Below, in pieces: positions 1 to 5,496 of a DNA stretch of 5,496 bases; positions within the stretch are counted from its first letter, which is position 1; every line of letters begins with the position of its first letter. The translations under genes were made by a program, and so were the position numbers. The notes below the pieces were generated by a model, which was given only the letters and a program-made list of their open reading frames with translations, had not been told where the DNA came from and did no database searches. This DNA is from an uncultured Bacteroidales bacterium. Lineage in GTDB: Bacteria; Bacteroidota; Bacteroidia; Bacteroidales; Paludibacteraceae. Where the stretch lies: positions 1-5,496 of the forward strand of contig CALGCU010000069.1 in NCBI GenBank assembly GCA_937886455.1, written 5' to 3'.

Positions 1-326
1 CAGTCATTTAAAACATTTTATTTTTTATTTTAAAAAATTTAATTCAATATTATATTTAATTACAAATTTTATAAGGTTTTTGTTTTAAATAAATACAATA
101 TTATAAAGTTAAAGCAATTTTACAAAAGTAAAGTAATTTTTACAAAGAAATTTTTTAAAGACAAAATCGATAAAAATACGAACAATTCGTATAAAACTTA
201 TAAAAAAGTTCCGATACTTACTCTTTTTCAGCGATGAAACTCTGATGAAAAATTTGTTTTGTACTCATTGATAAATCTTTTGAAACCATTGAAGATATTA
301 AAATTAAAGAATTATTAGCAAGGATT
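1..326. other. Extremely AT-rich non-coding stretch upstream of truncated lpxC
   Basis: No gene is recognisable here on either strand. Positions 1-180 hold only 24 G/C bases by hand count (about 13%), and 181-326 about 24%, against roughly 40% in the genes downstream. Stops are dense in all forward frames up to about 248. From 249 to 326 the frame that continues into LpxC is open, but it is preceded by tandem in-frame TGA codons (243-248) and holds no ATG, GTG or TTG. I found no TAnnTTTG promoter box in the stretch. In lipid A clusters of related bacteria this position would hold the 5' part of lpxC, usually preceded by lpxD. Neither can be seen in any frame, even as a degraded remnant. The stretch could be a true intergenic region brought next to lpxC by rearrangement, a decayed insertion, or one side of an assembly join. 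Confidence 0.75.
176..192. repeat. Small perfect inverted repeat (7-bp arms, 3-nt spacer)
   Basis: ATACGAA at 176-182 and TTCGTAT at 186-192 are perfect reverse complements separated by CAA. It stands out because its arms contain CG steps inside an otherwise nearly pure A/T region. It could be an operator half-site pair or a small hairpin. No T-run follows it, so it is not an obvious terminator. A repeat this short can occur by chance in a window of this size, so functional confidence is low. Confidence 0.3.
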
Positions 327-1400
327 ATGGATGGAAGTGCTAAACCTTTTGTTGATGCAATCAATGGGGTAGGGGTGATTGAACAAAAAGCAGACAGAGA
401 ACCTTTCATCGTAAGAAAGAGAATCGAACATACTTCTCCTGATGGAAATTCTAAAATAGTCCTACTACCGGATGACCATTTCAGCATTGACGTTCATATA
501 TCATACCCTTCTGCCATACTCGCTAATCAATACGCAAGCATGGAGAATTCTGAAGAGTTTGCTACTGAAATTGCTGAAGCAAGAACATTCGTCTTTGTAA
601 AGGAAGTGGAACAACTACTCGCTGCTAATCTCATTAAAGGGGGAGACTTGCAAAACGCTTTGGTCATTTACGACCAAATAGTAACGCAAGAACAAATGGA
701 CAAAATTGCAGGCCTGACTAATCAACCATCGGTTGACGCAACTAAATTAGGATACCTTAGTGAACCAAAATATAACAACGAACCGGCAAGACATAAACTG
801 TTGGACGTAATTGGTGACTTAAAACTAATCGGAAAACAAATACAAGGAAAAGTCATTGCCTACTGCCCGGGACACCAAGTAAACACAGACTTCGCTAAAA
901 CACTTTATAAGCAAATCAAACGACAAGAAGTACAAGCACCGGTCTATGATGACACCATACCACCTATCTATGATGTCAACGATATTAAAAAACTACTCCC
1001 ACACCGATATCCATTCTTGTTGGTTGATAAAATTGTAGCAATATCTGACAAAACTATTGTGGGTATAAAACAAGTCACCACAAACGAACCTTTCTTCCAA
1101 GGACATTTCCCACAAGAACCTGTCATGCCGGGAGTATTACTGGTAGAGGCTATGGCACAAACGGCGGGTATCCTCGTATTACACGATAAGGAGGAACCGG
1201 AAAGATACAGCACATACTTCCTCAAAATTGATAATGTTAAGTTCCGTCAAAAAGTCGTACCGGGAGATACACTCGTATTTCGATTGGAATTTATGACTGA
1301 AGTAAGAAGGGGACTGGCAAACGTGAAAGGGTACTGCTTCGTAGGTGGAAAAATCACTACTGAAGCGGAATTTGTTGCACAAATAGTAAAAAATAAATAA
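327..1400 (+). CDS. lpxC/fabZ: Bifunctional LpxC-FabZ, truncated at the LpxC N-terminus
   Basis: Residues 1 to about 205 match the C-terminal part of LpxC, the zinc-dependent deacetylase of UDP-3-O-acyl-GlcNAc (committed step of lipid A synthesis, cytoplasmic). Visible motifs are MDGSAKPF at the very start, ARTF with Thr87, LIKGGDL, RHKLLD with zinc ligands His156 and Asp160, and PGHxxN with His183. Residues about 215-357 form a full FabZ 3-hydroxyacyl-ACP dehydratase: LPHRYPFLLVD at 224-234, GHFP with catalytic His260, and EAMAQ with Glu274. The fusion is typical of Bacteroidota. About 100 N-terminal residues are missing, including the conserved VEH segment that supplies the catalytic Glu and first zinc His, so deacetylase activity is not expected from this ORF alone. 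ATG 327 is the first possible start: upstream the frame has no start codon back to a TGA at 246. No in-frame start lies just before FabZ. The stop is a triple TAA (1398-1406). lpxA follows after 17 nt. It may be a 5'-truncated pseudogene, half of a split gene, or cut by an assembly join. Confidence 0.88.
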   Translation: MDGSAKPFVDAINGVGVIEQKADREPFIVRKRIEHTSPDGNSKIVLLPDDHFSIDVHISYPSAILANQYASMENSEEFATEIAEARTFVFVKEVEQLLAANLIKGGDLQNALVIYDQIVTQEQMDKIAGLTNQPSVDATKLGYLSEPKYNNEPARHKLLDVIGDLKLIGKQIQGKVIAYCPGHQVNTDFAKTLYKQIKRQEVQAPVYDDTIPPIYDVNDIKKLLPHRYPFLLVDKIVAISDKTIVGIKQVTTNEPFFQGHFPQEPVMPGVLLVEAMAQTAGILVLHDKEEPERYSTYFLKIDNVKFRQKVVPGDTLVFRLEFMTEVRRGLANVKGYCFVGGKITTEAEFVAQIVKNK

Positions 1401-1417
1401 TAATAAATAACTTGATT

Positions 1418-2197
1418 ATGAATCAACCATTATCATACATACACCCGGAAGCAAAAATAGACCCTACTGTGGTTGTTGACCCCTTCGTCACGATTGATAA
1501 AAATGTAGAAATCGGAGAAGGAACAAGAATAGGTGCGAATGTAACCATCATGGAGGGTGTGAGAATTGGTAAAAATTGTACGATCTTTCCGGGAGCAGTC
1601 ATAGGAGCAATTCCACAAGACCTTAAATATAGAGGGGAAGATACGCTCGCTATCATTGGAGACAACACAACTATCAGAGAATGTGTGACGATTAACAGAG
1701 GTACTGCTGCTAAGGGAAAAACTGTAGTAGGAAACAATTGTTTGATTATGGCATACTGCCATGTCGCACATGATTGTGTGGTGGGAAATAATGTAATCAT
1801 ATCTAATGCTACACAACTCGCTGGGGAAGTGGTCATAGGTGACTTTGCTGTAATCGGAGGGGGAACACTCGTACACCAATTCACACAAATAGGAGCACAC
1901 TCTATGATACAAGGAGGCTCAAAAGTAACGAAAGATGTACCGCCATTTGTCACTGCTGGAAGGGAACCGCTCACTTATGCCGGAGTCAATGCTATCGGAC
2001 TCAGACGGAGAGGATACTCTAATGAACAAATCAAAGATATACAGGATATATACAGATATATCTTCCAAATGGGAATGAATACAACGAATGCGGTGCAAAA
2101 GGTTGAAACTGAACTGCCGGCTGGAAATCTCAAAGAGCAAATTCTAAATTTTGTAAAGAATAGCCCAAGGGGAATCATCAAAGGATATTTTGAATAA
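1418..2197 (+). CDS. lpxA: UDP-N-acetylglucosamine O-acyltransferase LpxA
   Basis: This cytoplasmic acyltransferase moves a 3-hydroxyacyl chain from ACP to the 3-OH of UDP-GlcNAc, the first step of lipid A synthesis. The 259-residue protein has the LpxA plan: a long N-terminal left-handed beta-helix of hexapeptide repeats (about residues 10-190, periodic I/V-G-x-x motifs such as VEIGEG and VRIGKN), the family signature IPQDLKY, IRECVTINRGT, the HVAHD motif with catalytic His118 (equivalent to E. coli His125), GGGTLVHQF, and KDVPPFV. A helical C-terminal domain with GLRRRGYS and a final RGIIKGY follows. Length is normal (E. coli 262 aa). I chose ATG 1418 because MNQPLSYIHPEAKI aligns with family N-termini; an in-frame TTG at 1412 would add only two residues. 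It lies 17 nt after lpxC/fabZ and 16 nt before glnS, so it is probably co-transcribed with both. It appears intact, in contrast to lpxC, which acts on its product. Confidence 0.97.
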   Translation: MNQPLSYIHPEAKIDPTVVVDPFVTIDKNVEIGEGTRIGANVTIMEGVRIGKNCTIFPGAVIGAIPQDLKYRGEDTLAIIGDNTTIRECVTINRGTAAKGKTVVGNNCLIMAYCHVAHDCVVGNNVIISNATQLAGEVVIGDFAVIGGGTLVHQFTQIGAHSMIQGGSKVTKDVPPFVTAGREPLTYAGVNAIGLRRRGYSNEQIKDIQDIYRYIFQMGMNTTNAVQKVETELPAGNLKEQILNFVKNSPRGIIKGYFE

Positions 2198-2213
2198 GCA
2201 GACATAAAATAAT

Positions 2214-3923
2214 ATGGAAGAAACAAAAAAAAGCCTCAACTTCATCGAGGCAATCGTAGAGCAAGACATTAAGGATGGAAAAAACGGTGGAAAAGTACAA
2301 ACAAGATTCCCGCCTGAACCGAATGGATACTTGCATATCGGACACGCAAAGGCTATTTGCATGGACTTTGGTATTGCCGCTAACTATGGAGGAGTCTGCA
2401 ACTTAAGGTTTGACGACACAAACCCGACAAAAGAGGATGTAGAGTATGTGGAAGCAATTAAAGAAGATATTAAGTGGTTGGGATATAAATGGGGAAAAGA
2501 GGTCTATGCTTCTGACTACTTTCCACAACTATGGGAATTTGCTATACAACTCATCAAGGAGGGAAAAGCATACGTGGATGAACAAAGTAGTGAGCAAATA
2601 GCGGCACAAAAAGGAACTCCTACGCAACCGGGAAAAGAAAGTCCATATCGAAACAGACCGATAGAGGAAAGCCTAACGCTTTTCCATAAAATGAATAGTG
2701 GAGAAGTAGGGGAAGGTGAAATGGTACTACGGGCTAAAATTGATATGGCTAACCCGAATATGCACTTCAGAGACCCAATAATATATCGAGTGGTGAACCA
2801 TCCTCACCACAGAACTGGAACTACATGGAAAGCATACCCCATGTACGACTTTGCACACGGACAAAGCGATTACCTCGAAGGGGTAACTCACTCTTTATGC
2901 ACCTTGGAATTTGTGGTACATAGACCTCTATATGATCTCTTTGTGGACTGGATAAAAAATGGGAAAGACCTCAACGACAACAGACCTCGTCAATACGAAT
3001 TTAATAAGCTCAACCTTAGCTACACTTTGATGAGCAAAAGAAACTTATTGATACTCGTAAAAGAAGGACTCGTCAAAGGATGGGACGACCCACGAATGCC
3101 TACTATATGTGGATTTAGAAGAAGAGGCTATTCGCCTGAATCTATTCATAAATTCATTGATAAGATTGGATACACCACCTACGACGCACTCAATGAATTC
3201 GCACTACTGGAAAGCGCGGTAAGGGAAGACCTGAATGAGAGGGCTACACGGGTATCAGCTGTACTACACCCGGTCAAACTTATTGTCACTAACTACCCGG
3301 AAGGACAAGTAGAATGCTTAGAAACCATCAATAATCCTGAAAGACCGGAAGATGGATCTCACATCATTGAGTTTAGCAGAGAATTGTGGATGGAACGTGA
3401 TGACTTTATGGAAGAAGCACCGAAAAAATTCTTCAGAATGACACCGGGACAGGAAGTACGACTCAAAAGCGCGTACATCGTAAAATGTACTGGATGTAAG
3501 AAAGATGAACAAGGAAATGTAATCGAAGTTTACTGCGAATACGATCCGGAATCTAAAAGCGGAATGCCGGGAGCAAACAGAAAAGTCAAAGGTACACTAC
3601 ATTGGCTCAGCCAAGCACACTGCATAAAAGCGGAAGTAAGACTCTATGACCGACTCTGGAAAGTGGCTAACCCAAGAGACGAACTTGCAAATATCTGCGA
3701 AGAACAAGGATGCGACACACTCACAGGTATGAAACAAATCATCAACCCCGATTCATTGCAAGTACTATCTGAGTGCTACATCGAAAAATTCGCACAAGGA
3801 ATGGCGCCTCTCACATACTTACAATTCCAACGAACCGGATATTTCAACGTAGATAAAGATTCTACACCGGAAAAGATGGTATTCAATAGAACTGTAGGAC
3901 TGAAAGATAGCTGGGGAAAATAG
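2214..3923 (+). CDS. glnS: Glutamine--tRNA ligase (GlnRS)
   Basis: GlnRS charges tRNA-Gln with glutamine using ATP in the cytoplasm. The 569-residue protein has class I synthetase features: PEPNGYLHIGHAK with the HIGH signature at residues 41-44, RFDDTNP (65-71, glutamine/ATP pocket region typical of GlnRS/GluRS), YPMYDFAH and THSLCTLEF in the GlnRS connecting core, and the KMSKS-type loop as LMSKRNL with Met273-Ser274-Lys275. The C-terminal part carries the two beta-barrels of the anticodon-binding region, seen in GTLHWLSQAH, AEVRLYDRLW and the family-typical end FQRTGYFNVDKDS...FNRTVGLKDSW. The length matches the bacterial family (about 550-580 aa). The features favour GlnRS over a non-discriminating GluRS, so this organism probably charges tRNA-Gln directly. 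Start ATG 2214 is 16 nt after lpxA, consistent with one transcript. No strong terminator follows; the palindrome downstream is followed by an A-run, not a T-run. Confidence 0.97.
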   Translation: MEETKKSLNFIEAIVEQDIKDGKNGGKVQTRFPPEPNGYLHIGHAKAICMDFGIAANYGGVCNLRFDDTNPTKEDVEYVEAIKEDIKWLGYKWGKEVYASDYFPQLWEFAIQLIKEGKAYVDEQSSEQIAAQKGTPTQPGKESPYRNRPIEESLTLFHKMNSGEVGEGEMVLRAKIDMANPNMHFRDPIIYRVVNHPHHRTGTTWKAYPMYDFAHGQSDYLEGVTHSLCTLEFVVHRPLYDLFVDWIKNGKDLNDNRPRQYEFNKLNLSYTLMSKRNLLILVKEGLVKGWDDPRMPTICGFRRRGYSPESIHKFIDKIGYTTYDALNEFALLESAVREDLNERATRVSAVLHPVKLIVTNYPEGQVECLETINNPERPEDGSHIIEFSRELWMERDDFMEEAPKKFFRMTPGQEVRLKSAYIVKCTGCKKDEQGNVIEVYCEYDPESKSGMPGANRKVKGTLHWLSQAHCIKAEVRLYDRLWKVANPRDELANICEEQGCDTLTGMKQIINPDSLQVLSECYIEKFAQGMAPLTYLQFQRTGYFNVDKDSTPEKMVFNRTVGLKDSWGK

Positions 3924-3944
3924 ACTTTTTACATTCAAGGAAAA

Positions 3945-3963
3945 TTTAAATAGGCTATTTAAA
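3945..3963. promoter_or_regulatory. 19-bp perfect palindrome over the trxA -33 region (operator candidate)
   Basis: The 9-base arms TTTAAATAG and CTATTTAAA flank a single central G at 3954. The -7 box at 3974-3981 places the -33 position at about 3950-3955, right on the palindrome. A DNA-binding dimer sitting here would be well placed to control trxA. As RNA it could fold into an 8-bp A-U stem with a GGC loop. It is followed by an A-run, so it does not look like an intrinsic terminator for glnS. No regulator can be named from the sequence. Confidence 0.45.
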
Positions 3964-3973
3964 AAAATAATTC

Positions 3974-3981
3974 TATCTTTG
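3974..3981 (+). promoter_or_regulatory. Bacteroidetes-type -7 promoter box for trxA
   Basis: TATCTTTG matches the Bacteroidetes primary-sigma -7 consensus TAnnTTTG exactly. It lies 34 nt before the trxA start codon. No clear TTTG -33 element is seen about 20 bases upstream, where the 19-bp palindrome sits instead. That suggests either a weak promoter or one that depends on a regulator. The leader between the box and ATG 4016 is A-rich with no Shine-Dalgarno sequence, as is usual in this phylum. Confidence 0.65.
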
Positions 3982-4015
3982 CGATAAATTAAGAAACCTA
4001 TAAAAACACACAATT

Positions 4016-4330
4016 ATGGCACTAACAATAACAGATGCAAACTTTGAAGAACTACTCACAAGCGAACAACCATTAGTAGTGGATTTTTGGGCACAATGGT
4101 GCGGACCTTGCAAAGCAATCTCCCCAATCATTGAAGAACTTGCCAATGAATACGAAGGAAAAGCAAACATCGGTAAAGTAGATGTTGACGAAAACGATGA
4201 TATAACTGCTCGTTATGGAATACGCAACATACCTACTATCTTATTCTTTAAAAACGGAGAATTGGTGGATAAACAAGTAGGAGCAGCTAGCAAAGCTGCA
4301 ATCGCTGCTAAAATTGACGCTTTGCTCTAA
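4016..4330 (+). CDS. trxA: Thioredoxin
   Basis: This is a small cytoplasmic dithiol oxidoreductase that reduces protein disulfides and is recycled by thioredoxin reductase. The 104-residue protein is a single thioredoxin fold of normal length (E. coli Trx1 is 108-109 aa). It has the active-site sequence DFWAQWCGPCK with redox cysteines at 29 and 32, buried Asp23, and the cis-proline loop NIPT with Pro73. The KVDVDEN and FFKNGELVDKQVGA segments are also typical. There is no signal peptide, which argues against a periplasmic thioredoxin-like protein. Start ATG 4016 gives the expected MALTITDANFEELL N-terminus. It appears to be a single-gene unit: its own -7 box and palindrome lie in the 92-nt gap after glnS, and a strong terminator follows 27 nt after its stop. 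Confidence 0.97.
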   Translation: MALTITDANFEELLTSEQPLVVDFWAQWCGPCKAISPIIEELANEYEGKANIGKVDVDENDDITARYGIRNIPTILFFKNGELVDKQVGAASKAAIAAKIDALL

Positions 4331-4357
4331 GACAAATAAAGAGGAAATCAAAGAATA

Positions 4358-4397
4358 AAGGAGTGATGAAAAAAAGTTTCATCACTCCTTGTTTTTT
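4358..4397 (+). terminator. Strong intrinsic terminator after trxA
   Basis: A perfect 14-bp stem is formed by AAGGAGTGATGAAA (4358-4371) and TTTCATCACTCCTT (4377-4390), with a 5-nt loop AAAAG and then G followed by six T (4392-4397). It should end trxA transcription and insulate purH. The opposite strand also has a T-rich tail after the stem, but no gene there needs terminating. Confidence 0.93.
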
Positions 4398-4398
4398 A

Positions 4399-4430
4399 TT
4401 TGTAATTTCACACATCTTTCGCTAACTTTG
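4399..4430 (+). promoter_or_regulatory. Bacteroidetes-type promoter for purH
   Basis: TTTG at 4399-4402 and TAACTTTG at 4423-4430 match the Bacteroidetes -33 (TTTG) and -7 (TAnnTTTG) elements, 20 bases apart, near the usual spacing. The promoter starts directly after the trxA terminator's T-run and its -7 box ends 27 nt before the purH start codon. This fits independent transcription of purH. I see no recognisable operator or purine riboswitch in the short leader. Confidence 0.75.
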
Positions 4431-4457
4431 TAAATTCATAATACTATATCATTCAAC

Positions 4458-5496
4458 ATGGAAAATAAGTTAATCAAACGAGCATTAATATCTGTATATC
4501 ACAAAGATAACTTAGATACTATAGTTAAAAAACTTCATCTTGATGGAGTGGAAATCCTATCGACTGGAGGTACACAATCCTTCATTGAATCATTAGGAAT
4601 ACCATGTTCAGCTGTTGAAGACCTCACTTCTTATCCCTCTATACTCGGAGGAAGAGTGAAAACACTACACCCAAAAGTATTCGGAGGTATCTTGTGCAGA
4701 AGAGACAACGAACAAGACCAACAACAAATTAATGAATACGACATACCTGAAATTGATTTAGTAATCGTTGACCTATATCCATTTGAAGACACAGTAGCAA
4801 GTGGAGCTTCACAAGCTGACATCATCGAAAAAATAGACATAGGAGGTATATCCCTGATTAGAGCGGCGGCTAAAAACTACAAAGATGTACTCATCGTAGC
4901 ATCTAAAGCACAATATCAACCCCTCTTAGATATCCTTAACGATAAGGGAGCAAAAACTACATTGGAAGAAAGACTCTGGTTCGCAAAAGAAGCATTCGCA
5001 GTATCTTCACATTATGATGCGGCTATATTTAACTACTTTGATAAAGATAAAAATAGCGCACTCAGACTCACTGAAGATGGACAAATGACACTGAGATACG
5101 GAGAAAACCCACATCAAAAGGGATTCTTCTATGGTAAATTTAACGACATGTTCGAACAGGTACATGGAAAAGAAATATCTTACAATAACCTGTTGGACAT
5201 TGACGCTGCTGTAAACCTGATAAACGATTTTGATGATATCACAGTTGCAATACTCAAACATAACAATGCTTGTGGATTAGCATCAAGACCTAACCTCACG
5301 GATGCATGGAAAGCAGCCCTCGAAGGTGACCCCGTTTCTGCTTTCGGAGGAATCATCATAGCGAATGCAAGCATTGACAAAGCTACAGCGGAAGAAATAA
5401 ACAAAATATTCTTCGAGGTAATCATTGCACCTGACTATGACTTGGATGCATTGGAAGTACTCACTACCAAAAAGAACCGTATTATACTGATACAAA
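4458..5496 (+). CDS. purH: Bifunctional AICAR transformylase / IMP cyclohydrolase, 3' partial
   Basis: PurH carries out the last two steps of IMP synthesis: formylation of AICAR with 10-formyl-THF, then ring closure to IMP, in the cytoplasm. The open frame runs from ATG 4458 to the window edge without a stop (346 codons plus one base). The family is usually a little over 500 residues, so roughly the last third lies outside. The N-terminal MGS-like IMP cyclohydrolase domain (about 1-190) has ALISVYHK, STGGT (35-39), LGGRVKTLHP (63-72), VDLYPF and KIDIGGISLIRAAAKN. The transformylase domain begins before RYGENPHQ (213-220) and includes SYNNLLDIDAA and LKHNNACG, where Lys267-His268 are the catalytic pair known from the family, then GDPVSAFGG and FFEVIIAPDYD. 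ATG 4458 is the natural start: MENKLIKRALISVYHK aligns with family N-termini and the promoter lies just upstream. The visible part has no frameshift or missing motif. Confidence 0.97.
   Translation, partial: MENKLIKRALISVYHKDNLDTIVKKLHLDGVEILSTGGTQSFIESLGIPCSAVEDLTSYPSILGGRVKTLHPKVFGGILCRRDNEQDQQQINEYDIPEIDLVIVDLYPFEDTVASGASQADIIEKIDIGGISLIRAAAKNYKDVLIVASKAQYQPLLDILNDKGAKTTLEERLWFAKEAFAVSSHYDAAIFNYFDKDKNSALRLTEDGQMTLRYGENPHQKGFFYGKFNDMFEQVHGKEISYNNLLDIDAAVNLINDFDDITVAILKHNNACGLASRPNLTDAWKAALEGDPVSAFGGIIIANASIDKATAEEINKIFFEVIIAPDYDLDALEVLTTKKNRIILIQ

Noticed and set aside
243..248. Tandem in-frame TGA codons as possible recoded (Trp or Gly) codons that would extend LpxC upstream
   Set aside because: The sequence further upstream in this frame does not resemble LpxC, tryptophan is encoded by TGG throughout the other genes, and no clear gene in the window has an internal TGA.
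242..285. Hammerhead-ribozyme-like core: CTGATGA at 242-248, an AT-rich possible stem, then GAAA at 282-285
   Set aside because: The possible stem II is almost all A-U with a 2-nt bulge. I found no matching stem I or stem III strands and no cleavage-site context in the flanks. In AT-rich DNA this is expected by chance.
1412..1417. TTG start for lpxA six bases upstream of ATG 1418
   Set aside because: ATG 1418 gives the N-terminus expected for the family, and TTG would add only Met-Ile with no support from a ribosome-binding site.
1423..1974. Long antisense open frames (183 and 159 codons) opposite lpxA
   Set aside because: lpxA is an unambiguous, fully conserved gene. The antisense frames are by-products of its repetitive hexapeptide codons, have Cys/Ser/Thr-rich translations unlike any known family, and lack promoter signals.
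3945..3970. Palindrome read as the glnS intrinsic terminator
   Set aside because: The stem is almost all A-U and is followed by an A-run on the + strand, not a T-run. Its position relative to the -7 box fits an operator better.
4358..4370. AAGGAGTGATG as a Shine-Dalgarno plus start codon for a small gene after trxA
   Set aside because: It is the left arm of the 14-bp terminator stem. The frame from the apparent ATG leads into the loop and opposite arm with no conserved peptide, and genes in this phylum rarely use strong Shine-Dalgarno sites.
4631..5495. Antisense open frames opposite purH
   Set aside because: They are shadows of the clearly recognised purH coding sequence, which runs unbroken to the window edge on the + strand.

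Overview
The window looks like chromosomal DNA of a Bacteroidota bacterium, most likely Bacteroidales. Four things point there: an LpxC-FabZ fusion polypeptide; protein sequences for LpxA, GlnRS, Trx and PurH that read like Bacteroides/Porphyromonas orthologues (judged from memory of the families, not by search); two upstream sequences matching the Bacteroidetes -7 promoter consensus TAnnTTTG; and A-rich leaders without Shine-Dalgarno sequences. All recognised genes are on the + strand. Coding DNA is roughly 35-45% GC by eye.

Layout. 1-326 is extremely AT-rich (24 G/C in the first 180 bases by hand count) with no recognisable gene. At 327 an open frame begins abruptly inside the conserved middle of LpxC. 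It encodes the C-terminal part of LpxC fused to a complete FabZ (327-1400). lpxA (1418-2197) and glnS (2214-3923) follow at 16-17 nt spacing and probably share a transcript. After a 92-nt gap with a promoter and a 19-bp palindrome comes trxA (4016-4330), closed by a strong 14-bp intrinsic terminator. A second Bacteroidetes-type promoter leads into purH (4458 to the window end, 3' partial).

How the genes work together. LpxA adds the first acyl chain to UDP-GlcNAc, LpxC deacetylates the product (the committed step of lipid A synthesis), and FabZ dehydrates 3-hydroxyacyl-ACP, competing for the pool LpxA uses. glnS (tRNA-Gln charging), trxA (thiol-disulfide reduction) and purH (last two steps of IMP synthesis) are housekeeping genes with no evident pathway link to lipid A.

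The main anomaly is the missing first ~100 residues of LpxC, including the region that carries the catalytic Glu and first zinc-binding His. It is replaced by unrelated AT-rich DNA with no start codon or promoter I can recognise. This is a real rearrangement or decay event, a split gene, or an assembly junction; sequence alone cannot tell. I see no evidence of a novel defence, mobile or CRISPR-like system. The remaining genes are ordinary and intact.
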